Assembly: GCA_008638375.1 (NCBI GenBank) | Contig: CM018043.1 | Span: 42,872,651 to 42,936,650 of the forward strand | DNA: 64,000 nucleotides | Direction: 5' to 3' | From: Nyssa sinensis | Taxonomy: Eukaryota; Streptophyta; Magnoliopsida; Cornales; Nyssaceae | Shown here: piece by piece, positions 1-8,958 of the stretch | How the letters are laid out: the number at the start of each line of letters is the position of its first letter | How positions within the stretch are numbered: position 1 is the first letter of the stretch | Translations under genes and position numbers: made by a program | The notes under the pieces: generated by a model | The model's database searches: none | Told to the model about the DNA's origin: nothing | What the model saw: only the letters and a program-made list of their open reading frames with translations

Positions 1-14
1 AACTTTTTATGTAG

Positions 15-1203
15 CCAAGAGCGTCAAGAAGAGGCCGCAATTTACCCCTGTTTTGAAAGACCAATACAAGAGACTCCTCCAGACTTCAAACCGGGATTAC
101 CGAGCCATCCTTCATTCAGGCCCTACAATGCCTCCCAAGGATAAGGGTGTTGTTGACGACGTCCTCAAATCCCTCGCTGGCAAATGGGGGTCGTCAAAGA
201 AGAAGAGGGTGGCTAGCCAGCCCCCTCCTACTGCGTCTTCTTCGAAGAAGACGAGGACGACCGACCCTTCCCCGTCTGTGCCTCCCAAGAAGGGGGCGGT
301 CTCCTCTGCTTCTCCCTCTTCCCGACCTCCTCTGAGGGGAGTTGTGATCAGGGAGCCCTCCTCTGCCCCTCAAAAGGGGGTGGTGATCGGGGAACCCTCT
401 TCTGCCCCTCAGAGGGGTACGGCGGTTCTTCGGCCTGTCCCCTCTTCGGCCCAAAAATCTCAACAGAGGGGTAAGGCGAAGGTGGGTACCGAGCTGCCTG
501 ATGGATACAAGGCCGTCCATCAGGCCATTGAAGATTTCTGGGCTGAGGCCCCTTGTACTGACATCCCTTCCTGCAGCACCAGGAAGGGTACTGAGAAGAC
601 TGTGGCCGGTGCCATGAGGGCTCATCTGAAGGTAACGACCGACCTTTCTGCTTTTGTACTCTTCTTTCTTTTCCTCTTTACTGATACGTCTTCTTATTTT
701 TGCAGACCCTCCATAGCTTGGCTGCTTTAATGGAGGCCACGGTGGATCTCCAGGCTGTGGAGAGGTTGGAGGAGGAGCTGGATGAAGCCAGGCTTCAGCT
801 CGGTACGGCTCAATCTCAAGCCACCACAGCCGAGGACGAGCTGAAGGAGGCGAGGAATCGCTTCTCAATTATGGAATCCGAAAGGGATTCTATTAAACTT
901 GAGAGGGATTCTTTGCGATCTGAACGAGACTCCCTTCTTCAGGACCTGACCAAACTGAAGGAGGAGAACAGTGCTCTTCAGTCTTCACTTGTCCAGAAGG
1001 TTGATGAGGCCAAGGTTGAGACCGAGGCCAGGTTGAAGACCGAGCTTCAGAAGATGGGTGATACTATTGCGCAGCTCGGTTACGACAACTTCAAGTCCAA
1101 GCTTCTTGCCAAGTACCCGGATATTGACCTGTCTGGGATTGACGACGATGATGAGGACGAGGATGGTGATCAGGACGATGGATCTGCAAGCCCCTTAGTT
1201 TAG
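15..1203 (+). CDS. Antisense accessory gene of Tat-like element T1, exons 2 and 3 (5' part outside window)
   Basis: The gene lies on the strand opposite to the T1 gag-pol, in the 3' region of the element. Exon 2 runs from a TTTTTATGTAG acceptor (AG at 13-14) to 631. The intron is 632-705 (AAG|GTAACG ... TTTTTGCAG|ACC) and exon 3 is 706-1203, ending in TAG. Exon 2 encodes a Ser/Pro/Lys-rich region with internal repeats (VVIREPSSAP, VVIGEPSSAP). Exon 3 encodes a heptad-like coiled coil rich in Glu, Leu and Ser, with an ESERDSIKLERDS stretch and an acidic DDDDEDED tail. Splice positions and the SLAALM motif after intron 2 match the complete T2 gene (38565-36660), which supports expression as a spliced mRNA. 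Exon 1, with the Transposase_28-like domain, should lie left of the window. The function is unknown; accessory antisense ORFs are known from Tat-lineage elements. Confidence 0.75.
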
Positions 1204-1794
1204 GGAAAACTTTTGTAGTCCTGTTTCATCTTTTTGTAACCGAGCTCAAATATTAATGAAAATATCTTCTCTTCAGTTTTTGTCTCTATCTTTCTTTGAT
1301 TGTTGACAATCTTTGAGTTCTGTTCTAAATATGTATCAATGTTTTGTTGTGTATGAACGGACTTCGGCCTGCGATGCTTGTATTATGACACAAGTAAACC
1401 TGCTCGGAACCCAGAGTATTGTTTTTACCGACCATGGGTTGTCTCCAGAACTAACTTATGGCAATCCTGAAGTAATGTGTAGTAATAACCATCTTGTGCC
1501 GAACTCTTGGTATTGGAGGGGTTTTTGAATCATGGATTTTCTTTAAGAAAGATGACTTGAATAATAATTAATCAATCTGATCTCTGATTAACAGTCGTAG
1601 AAACTGGTACAAGACAGTTACTCTGATCTTTTAGAGCAGGAACCTGAGCTTGATTGCCGAACTGAGCGACTTGTATTTGTAAGGATTTTTTTGATGGTCA
1701 GTGTGACTGAGCACTTAGAGTTTTCCTCGCCTGTTTATAACTGCCGGCACCTAGTTTCGTGTTCTTGCAACAGAACATCATCCTCATATATCAA
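1204..1794 (+). other. 3' UTR and spacer after the T1 antisense gene
   Basis: The stretch after the antisense-gene stop is AT-rich. At about 1241-1262 it carries GAGCTCAAATATTAATGAAA, which resembles the poly(A)-signal regions after the homologous genes in T3 (AATAAA, 48008-48013) and T2. No convincing gene is present. A 71-codon frame at 1313-1528 has no recognisable domain. Confidence 0.5.
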
Positions 1795-2516
1795 GATAGA
1801 TCAGACTTAGAGATTTTGTTTATTAAGATGGAACAGACCTGAGGTCTGTGCATTGAAACGTACCAGACCTGAAGTCTGTACATTAAGATGGACCAGACCT
1901 GAAGTCTGTACATTGAAATGGACCAGACCTGAGCCTGTGCATTAAGATGGACCAGACCTGAGAGGTCTGTACATTGAGACGGACCAGACTTATAGTCTGT
2001 GCATTCGAGATGGACCAGACCTGAGAGGTCTGTACATTGAGACGGACCAGACTTATAGTCTGTGCATTTGAGATGGACCAGACCTGAGAGGTCTGTACAT
2101 TGAGACGGACCAGACTCATGGTCTGTGCATTTGAGATGGACCAAACCTGAGAGGTCTGTACATTGAGACGGACCAGACTTATGGTCTGTGCATTTGAGAT
2201 GGAACAGACCTGAGAGGTCTGTACATTGAGACGGACCAGACTCATGGTCTGTGCATTTGAGATGGACCAGACCTGAGAGGTCTGTACATTGAGACGGACC
2301 AGACTTATGGTCTGTGCATTTGAGATGGACCAGACCTGAGAGGTCTGTACATTGAGACGGACCAGACTCATGGTCTGTGCATTTGAGATGGACCAGACCT
2401 GAGAGGTCTGTACATTGAGACGGACCAGACTCATGGTCTGTGCATTTGAGATGGACCAGACCTGAGAGGTCTGTACATTGAGATGGACCAGACCTGAGAG
2501 GTCCGTACATTGAGAT
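1795..2516. repeat. Tandem hairpin-unit array downstream of T1 pol (about 22 units)
   Basis: About 22 units of 30-32 bp, the right part organised as eight 63-bp dimers. Each unit holds a small inverted repeat with a 3-6 nt loop, for example CAGACC-TCTCA-GGTCTG, CAGAC-CATGA-GTCTG or CAGACT-ATA-AGTCTG in pol-sense reading. A linker close to GGTCCRTCTCAATGTA joins the units. Every reading frame crossing it gives only repetitive peptides. It begins 37 bp after the pol stop. Tandem repeats in the 3' untranslated region are a known property of Tat/Ogre-type elements; the hairpin form is my observation. Confidence 0.93.
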
Positions 2517-2552
2517 GTTTCACGAAAGATGTTGAAATAAAAAGAAAGTATT

Positions 2553-5500
2553 TTATTGATAATATTTTCGCAAATGTTCCATGTTCCAAGGCCTGGGAAC
2601 AGGTTTCCCATCCATGCTTTCCAACCAATAAGTGGTCGGTCTAACTGTTTTGATAATTCTGTAGGGACCTTCCCAGTTTGGTGATAACTTCCCCATGGTA
2701 GGGTCCTTGGTGTTCTGGAAAACCCTTCTTAGGACGAGGTCCCCAACTTGGAAATTGGTAGGTTTGAGGCCAATTTTTGAGCGGTTAACCATCCTGCGCT
2801 GATATGCTTCCATTCTGATTACGGCCTGCTCTCTTCTTTCTTCGAGCAAATCCAAATTTTCTGCTAGCTGTTGGTCATTGGTCTCTTCGTTGAAAGCCTC
2901 AGCCCTTAAGGTCGGCATGCCGACCTCAACAGGGATTACTGCCTCAGTTCCGTAGGCTAGGGAGAAGGGAGTTTCCGATGTTGGAGTTCTCCTGGTCGTC
3001 CGGTAGGCCCAGAGTGCCCCAGGGAGTTCCTCGACCCATCCCCCTTTAGCTTCCTCTAATCTTTTCTTGAGAGCGTCGAGGATAGTTCGGTTGGTGACCT
3101 CGGCCTGCCCGTTGGCCTGAGGATGACCAGGGGAGGAGAAGTGTTGTTTGATGTTTAGGTCCTGGCAGAATTTCTTGAATATTTTCCCAGTGAACTGCGT
3201 GCCATTATCTGAGACGATCACATGAGGTATGCCGAACCTGCAGACTATATTTTTCCAAGTAAAACTCTTTATCTCTTTTTCAGTGATGCGAGTCAGTGGT
3301 TCTGCTTCGGCCCATTTTGAAAAGTAGTCAACAGCCACCAATAGGTATCTCCTGTTCGGCTTGGCTTTAGGTAATGGTCCTATGATGTCCATTCCCCACT
3401 GTGCAAAGGGCCATGGGCTAGTAATGGGGATGAGCTCATGTTGCGGCTGATGCTGATAAGGGGCGAACCTCTGGCATTTGTCACACTTTCGAGGATATTC
3501 CTTTGCTTCCTTCAGCATCCCAGGCCAGTAGTAGCCTTGGGTTAGAGCTCGGTGGGCTATGGTTCTCCCCCCATTGTGATTTCCACAGATTCCTTCATGG
3601 ATTTCTGCCAAGACATATTGAGACTCTTCAGGTGCTAGGCATTTTAACAATGGCTGAGTGTAAGACCTTCGGTAGAGTTTTCCGTTAAGGACAAGATACC
3701 GAGCTGCTCTGATGCGGATTCTTTTTGCCTTATTTCTGTCCTCTGGGAGGAGTCCCTCCTCCAGGTACTGGAGTATAGGAGTCATCCAGTTCTGAGGCTG
3801 TTCCGCGACTTGGGCGACCTGGATCTCCTCGGTGCTAGGCCTTGGCTGGTGAGAGAACTTTATCGTTGACTCCACCCCCGTTTTTATATGAGATGCCATG
3901 TTTGCTAAGGCATCGGCTCGGCTGTTCTGTCCTCTTTCTATTTTTTGGATTGAGAATGCTCGGAAGGAATGTTTTAGCAAGTTGACTAGTTCTGAATATC
4001 GGAGCATTCTTTCATCCTTGATGGCGTATTCTCCTTGAACCTGGCTAACCACCAGTTGGGAGTCAGAAAATACCTCGAGGCTCTGTACCTCGCACTCCTG
4101 AGCTAGCTTCATCCCTAAGATAAGGGCCTCATATTCCGCTTCGTTGTTGGAGGCTCTGAACCCCAAGCTAATTGCCCTTTCGGTTGTAAGTCCATCAGGA
4201 GAGTGCAGTACTAGCCCTGCTCCGGCACCTCGGTCAGTGGATGATCCATCAGCATACAACTTCCAAGTCCCCACCTCGTCTGAGACTTGAGCTTTGCCTA
4301 GCAGCGCGGGAGTGAATTCTGCGACGAAGTATGCCAAGGCTTGCCCTTTAATTGAGACTCGTGGAATGTAGGACAAATCGAACTCCCCCAGTTCCACTGA
4401 CCACTTGACCAACCGTCCTGATACTTCTGGTTTTCTTAGGACTGCTTTCAGTGGGTAGGCAGTCGGAATTTCTATGGGATGTGCTTGGAAGTATGGTCTC
4501 AGCTTCCGTGCAGAAACTATGAGAGCAAGGGCTAGCTTCTCAATTTCGGGGTACTTCTTTTCTGTGTCTAGTAATGCCTTGCTGACATAGAAGATGGGCC
4601 TCTGCACGCTCCTGTCTTGCCTAACCAGTACCGAACTGACAGCGTTCTCAGAGACTGCGAGATAGAGAAGCAGCCTTTCTCCTTGGATTGGTTTTGATAA
4701 GAGCTCGGGCGAAGCCAAGTATCTTTTGAGTTCCTGAAAGGATTTTTCACACTCGTCAGTCCATTGCAGAGATTTGTTACCTTTCAGAGCCTTGAAGAAG
4801 GGTAGACACCGATCCGTGGATTTGGAGATGAATCTGCTGAGAGCTGCTATCCGGCCGTTCAGAGCTTGAATGTCCTTTCGGGCCTTTGGGGATTTCAGTC
4901 CGATCAGAGCCCCGATCTGAGTCGGGTCTGCTTCTATACCTCTTTGAGAGACTATGTACCCAAGGAACTTCCCTTTTGTTACACCAAAGGTGCACTTTGA
5001 GGGATTGAGCTTCATTTTATATTGTCTGAGGATGTCGAAGGTTTGTGCTAGGTGTTGGAGATGACTGCTCTTCCTTAGGCTCTTGACCAGCATATCGTCG
5101 ATATAAACTTCCATAGTGCTGCCGATCAAGGAGCCAAACATCTTATTAACAAGACGTTGGTAGGTAGCTCCAGCATTCTTTAGTCCGAACGGCATCACTT
5201 TGTAGCAATAGAGACCTCGTTCGGTGATGAATGAAGTCTTCTCTTGATCGGGAGGATGCATCTGTATTTGATTGTACCCAGAATAAGCATCCATGAAGCT
5301 CATGAGCTCGTGCCCTGCAGTTGCATCGACTAACTGATCTATTCGTGGAAGAGGGAAGCTATCCTTTGGGCATGCTTTGTTGAGATCTGTGTAGTCGACA
5401 CAGACTCTCCATTTACCATTCTTCTTCTTGACCAGAACAGTGTTGGCCAACCAATCGGGATAAGATACCTCTCGTATCATGTTGGCGTTGAGCAACCTTT

Positions 5501-5894
5501 GAACCTCGTCGTTGATGACCTGATGCCGTTCTGGAGCGAGAGGCCTTCTCTTTTGTCTCACTGGTGGATGGTCTGGATCCACCATTAGTCTGTGCGTGAT
5601 CAGGTTGGGATCTATCCCTTCCATGTCGCTTGTCTCCCAGGCAAATACGGAGAGGTTTTTCTTCAAAAACTTGACCAGCTCATCCTGCTCGGTATGTGTC
5701 AGGTCGGGACCTATCTGCAGGTAACGTCCCTGATCCTCTGAGCTGACCAGGACTTTAATAGGCTCCCCTATAGGCTTGGCTCTGCTATCCCTTCCTCTGG
5801 GGCTCAATGGTTCTTCAATTTTGGAGGGACAGTCTTCTGCCTCGTGACAGCAAGGGTAGATTGCATCCTTGCACACACGGGCGTGCAGTAATTG
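2553..5894 (-). CDS. pol: T1 pol: reverse transcriptase - RNase H - archaeal-type RNase H - integrase
   Basis: An open frame of about 1,113 codons, in frame with the gag-protease frame and separated from it only by the amber codon at 5895-5897; the first ATG or GTG codon lies at 5876. Counting from 5876: RT has DYTDLNKACPKDSFPLPRID and the YIDD active site near residue 257. A degenerate first RNase H follows, then a second archaeal-type RNase H (YADGSS near 541, EAEYEAL, FSDSQLV, SRADALA). Dual RNase H is the hallmark of the Tat lineage. Integrase has the H-H-C-C finger (HEGICGNH ... CDKC) and the D,D,E residues in GMDI (about 829), SDNGTQF (about 889) and GQAEV (about 924). The C-terminal GPYRI / PRPW region is complete and the frame stops at TAA 2555-2553. 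All catalytic residues seen are present, so this pol looks functional. Most likely it is made as a gag-pol readthrough polyprotein. No chromodomain is present. Confidence 0.95.
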   Translation of the reverse strand, partial: QLLHARVCKDAIYPCCHEAEDCPSKIEEPLSPRGRDSRAKPIGEPIKVLVSSEDQGRYLQIGPDLTHTEQDELVKFLKKNLSVFAWETSDMEGIDPNLITHRLMVDPDHPPVRQKRRPLAPERHQVINDEVQRLLNANMIREVSYPDWLANTVLVKKKNGKWRVCVDYTDLNKACPKDSFPLPRIDQLVDATAGHELMSFMDAYSGYNQIQMHPPDQEKTSFITERGLYCYKVMPFGLKNAGATYQRLVNKMFGSLIGSTMEVYIDDMLVKSLRKSSHLQHLAQTFDILRQYKMKLNPSKCTFGVTKGKFLGYIVSQRGIEADPTQIGALIGLKSPKARKDIQALNGRIAALSRFISKSTDRCLPFFKALKGNKSLQWTDECEKSFQELKRYLASPELLSKPIQGERLLLYLAVSENAVSSVLVRQDRSVQRPIFYVSKALLDTEKKYPEIEKLALALIVSARKLRPYFQAHPIEIPTAYPLKAVLRKPEVSGRLVKWSVELGEFDLSYIPRVSIKGQALAYFVAEFTPALLGKAQVSDEVGTWKLYADGSSTDRGAGAGLVLHSPDGLTTERAISLGFRASNNEAEYEALILGMKLAQECEVQSLEVFSDSQLVVSQVQGEYAIKDERMLRYSELVNLLKHSFRAFSIQKIERGQNSRADALANMASHIKTGVESTIKFSHQPRPSTEEIQVAQVAEQPQNWMTPILQYLEEGLLPEDRNKAKRIRIRAARYLVLNGKLYRRSYTQPLLKCLAPEESQYVLAEIHEGICGNHNGGRTIAHRALTQGYYWPGMLKEAKEYPRKCDKCQRFAPYQHQPQHELIPITSPWPFAQWGMDIIGPLPKAKPNRRYLLVAVDYFSKWAEAEPLTRITEKEIKSFTWKNIVCRFGIPHVIVSDNGTQFTGKIFKKFCQDLNIKQHFSSPGHPQANGQAEVTNRTILDALKKRLEEAKGGWVEELPGALWAYRTTRRTPTSETPFSLAYGTEAVIPVEVGMPTLRAEAFNEETNDQQLAENLDLLEERREQAVIRMEAYQRRMVNRSKIGLKPTNFQVGDLVLRRVFQNTKDPTMGKLSPNWEGPYRIIKTVRPTTYWLESMDGKPVPRPWNMEHLRKYYQ

Positions 5895-5900
5895 CTATTT
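5886..5900 (-). promoter_or_regulatory. Candidate stop-codon readthrough site between T1 protease and RT
   Basis: The minus strand reads AAA UAG CAA UUA CUG, with the amber at 5897-5895. The same frame is open on both sides, for 669 codons upstream (back to the amber at 7905) and over 1,100 downstream. UAG-CAR-YYA is the well-known readthrough context of tobamovirus-type replicase genes. Here it sits exactly at the junction where retroelements need a low Pol:Gag ratio. The motif and frame are direct observations; activity is inferred. Confidence 0.7.
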
Positions 5901-8174
5901 GGGGGCCTTAGCTTTGAGTGCGAGGGCGTGGCATTCTCGGGAGGTCGGTTGGCATCCTCTGATGGAGTAGACTGTCTGATTGTGAACGTATTTTAAGCAT
6001 TGGTGGAGGGTTGAGGTGACCGCTCCCATCTCATGTAGCCAGGGCCTTCCAACTATGACGTTGTAGGGAGATTTGGCTTTTATGACCATGTACTCGGCTA
6101 TCGTGGTCTTCTGTCCGTCCCCTTCACCCGCAGTGGTGGCCAGATCGACCCTTCCTAGTGGAGTGTTAGTGTTTCCATCAAAGCCCGTCATGATTATGCT
6201 CGTGGGCTTAATGTTATTGGGGTCGAGCTTCATATGCTTGAAAGGGTCGTAGAACAGTACGTTGGTCGAACAGCCAGTGTCGACGAGAACTCTCCGGATA
6301 TCGAAGTTGGCGATCTTAAGGGAGATAACCAGGGCGTCGCTGTGAGGACAATGAACTCCCCTAAGGTCGTGATCCGTAAATTGGATTTCCAGCAAGGGCT
6401 TTAACCTTTTCTCCAAGTTAGCGACCTGCATGATGTTGGGAGCAGACCTGGCCTCCCGAGCATATCGTTTCCTTGACCTGTTAGAGGTGCCTGTTGCAGG
6501 GGAATCTGCGTGTAGGACATAGATCGCCTGATTGTTCTGTGGGGGTTCGTTCCTGCCTCCTTTCTGCTCCTGCCTCTGGTCGGTTTTTCTCTGCTGGGGT
6601 CGTTCGTCACGGGGGTTCTGTCCTCCGTCCTGCTTGACGAACTCCTGCAGCCTTCCTCTCCTTATCAGCTGCTCAATCTCATGCTTGAGAGCTTTGCAGG
6701 TATTGGTTGTGTGCCCTCGGTCTTTGTGAAAGTCACAATATTTGGTCTGATCTCGATAGCTGGGGTCTCCTTTCAAAGGCTCCGGCCATCTCATATTTTC
6801 TCGAGATCTTACTTGCTTCAATATGTTGTACGGAGAGGCGTTTAGAGGAGTGAAGTGGTTGAATTCCCTTAGTCCAGAATTGAAGGAGGTTCTGGGGGCC
6901 CCCCTTTTTTCTGGGCTCCTGACTCTCTTCCTGGCCGAGCTGGTGTCCTTCTTTTGACTATCTTTCCTGTGACCGTCTTTCTGAGCCTGTTCTTTGACCT
7001 TTCTAGAGGTGTCCCTGGCCTCCTCCAGGTTGATGTACTTCCTTGCACGGTCCATGAGTGCGGCCATGTCCGCAGGGGGACTTTTGGTCAGGGAGTCTCT
7101 AAACCCTCCTTGAGCAAGTCCAGCGGCTAGAGCAGCCACTAGGAAACCGGGGCTGCAATCTGTTACCTCAGTGAGCTCGGCGTTAAAGCGTGTTATATAC
7201 CCCCTGAGCGATTCTTCCCTCGTTTGCTTTATGTTCAGAAGGAATTCCGGACCCTTTCTTAGCCTCCTGCTAGTCATGAATCTGTCCAAGAACCTTCTGC
7301 CGAGCTCATAAAAGCCAGATACTGAGTTCGGCGGGAGGTGGTGGAACCACTTTAGGGCGGTACCATTGAGGCTGGTTACGAACGTTCTGCATAAGAAGGC
7401 ATCAGAAGCGCCGTGCAAAGCCATGGTGTGCTGGTAGTGGGAGAGGTGGTCCCCCGGGTCCCCAGTCCCATCATAAGGGGTGAATTTAGGGACGATAAAT
7501 TTCTTGGGTCTTTCCTCGGCCATGACAGCATTGGTGAACGGGGTGGCCGACCTCCCGAGCAATCTGGCCAGCTCGTCCTGTTCTGGATACTGGGCACCCC
7601 TTATGATAGCAGTACGGTCTATTGATTCAGCAACTTCCTCGGCTCTTACTGACCCTCCTGGTAAAACAGGTTGCTGCGAGGCAGGTCTCACGGCCTCAGG
7701 GCCTATATGGGTAGGCTGATCTTGGCCCGCTACTGGGGGGTTGTTCTGATTCTCTGGTACTGGTGGTACAGGAACTACTCGAGGAGGTGATCCTTGTGGA
7801 ACGTAGTTTACTCCCGAGGCCCCCGGGACGGGGGGTCGGGTAGTACTTCGATAATGGACCTCCGGGACAAAGGCGGGAATCCCTCGACCGGCCGCCGACG
7901 ACGGCTAGGGGTCTATATGAACACCGGCGGCCGCAGGAGGCTGCTGCTGTTGAGTGACAACGGGTGGATTTTGAGGATTGGTTTCATGATTCTGGGTGAA
8001 CATTGCCAGGGTCCTGGTCATGGTCAAAAGCTGTTCCCGTAGCAACTGGTTCTGCCGCCTAGTTTCGATTAGTTCTTCCTGTGCAGGGTTATTCACTCGC
8101 CCTCTTCCTCGTCCAGCAGTTGGTTGAGGATGAGGGTTTTGAGTGTTATTCCTGGGTCGCAAGTTGGGAGCCAT
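5895..8174 (-). CDS. gag-pro: T1 gag-protease, with one internal amber codon
   Basis: The reading frame starts at ATG 8174 (MAPNLRPRNNTQ, the same start as in T2) and runs 759 codons to the UAG at 5895. One extra amber at 7907-7905 (codon 90, context UAG CCG) interrupts the N-terminal, Gln/Pro-rich region; the frame is otherwise open. The capsid domain (retrotransposon gag type) starts near residue 228 with PKFTPYDGTGDPGDHL, followed by LKWFHHLPP and FLDRFMTSRR. A Cys/His knuckle-like motif CDFHKDRGHTTNTC lies near 478-491. The aspartic protease has VDTGCSTNVLFYD near 630 and a C-terminal VIVGRPWLHEMGAV. The product would form virus-like particles in the cytoplasm and cut the polyprotein. The codon-90 stop is either a recent disabling mutation or itself weakly suppressed; its context is not a known readthrough signal. 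Confidence 0.9.
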
Positions 8175-8233
8175 AATCCCTCTGATAGACGAAAGATGAG
8201 CTTAGATTGAGTAGAGCACTTGGTGATTGTCGA

Positions 8234-8251
8234 TTCCCACAGACGGCGCCA
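8234..8251 (-). other. T1 primer-binding site
   Basis: On the minus strand TGGCGCCGTCTGTGGGAA begins 3 nt after the LTR end. The first nine bases fit the 3' end of a tRNA-Asp-like acceptor (TGGCGCCGT) and the rest diverge. T2 carries the same 18 bases at the same place. Confidence 0.75.
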
Positions 8252-8254
8252 AAC

Positions 8255-8958
8255 TGATGCTGCACTTTTTGGCCCACGTGAGATCCAAGCTCGGCTCCCT
8301 GCGAAACACTCGAAACAGAAGATCAGAGGACCACCGGGTTGGCTCCGGCGGTAGCCGCTCCGATGCTTAAGTCAATAAATTGAATTGAAAGACTCGTAAT
8401 GAAAGCCAAAATAATGAGCATGAAAATAAAGCGTACCTTTAGGGCTTGATTTATAGGCAGTGGCATTCCTAATTTGATTAGGATTTGGAGCCATGAAAGT
8501 AGGGATTTGATCTCTGGAGATATCAGTTACCTTGTTGAATATGGTAACTTAGTGGGGCAGTTTCCTTGTTGGAGATAGCTTCCTTATTTCCTACTTGGTG
8601 CTTACTGAAGCGATGATTAGGTCCGATCATTGATGTGTTGTATTGCTAACTTGCATCTTTACAAGTTAGTCTTTATGGGAGAACTGTCTTGCTTTGATAC
8701 TACGAGCTCGGCCTATGTAGGTTATGCCCTTGACTGACTGAGGATGAAATGTATGACCGAGCATGTACTAAATGGCCGAACACAGATTATAAGGCCGAAC
8801 ACGAACTAAGCGACCGAGCACAAGTTATGTGGCCGAGCCCGAGCTGGGCGACCGAACACAAGTTATATGGCCGAGCCTGAACTCTATTATGGGTCATGAA
8901 CCGATCTTGCGGTTGCACGTGTCATGCAGTGGTTGGTGTGTCACATAGTGGTATATCA
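8255..8958 (-). mobile_element. 5' LTR of Tat-like element T1 (704 bp)
   Basis: On the minus strand the LTR starts TGATATACCAC at 8958 and ends TGCAGCATCA at 8255, the same termini as the T2 LTR (TGATATACC ... GCAGCATCA). The promoter has a TATA box in GCCTATAAATCAAGCCCTA (near 8458-8440), shared with T2 and T3. The U3 half has about six imperfect repeats of roughly 21 bp of the type GGCCGAACACAAGTTATAT (8750-8885). T1 continues left out of the window, so its 3' LTR and left target-site copy cannot be checked. The right flanking five bases are ATATG. Confidence 0.9.
8752..8885. repeat. U3 short tandem repeats in the T1 LTR
   Basis: Five to six imperfect copies of a unit of about 20-22 bp containing RRCCGARCACRARTTA. 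They lie upstream of the LTR TATA box, where enhancer repeats are common. The T2 LTR has an unrelated 72-bp duplication in the equivalent region. Confidence 0.65.

Noticed and set aside
1791..2611. Long minus-strand frames of 239 and 242 codons with repetitive Cys/Ser peptides
   Set aside because: They are translations of the 63-bp repeat; unit length divisible by three keeps frames open. No start context or non-repetitive domain.
7905..7907. A second programmed readthrough site in T1 gag
   Set aside because: The context UAG CCG does not match a known readthrough consensus and T2 has no stop in this region; a simple nonsense mutation is more likely.
2553..8174. Endogenous pararetrovirus as source of the RT
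   Set aside because: LTRs, an integrase and a gypsy domain order are present, with no movement-protein gene.
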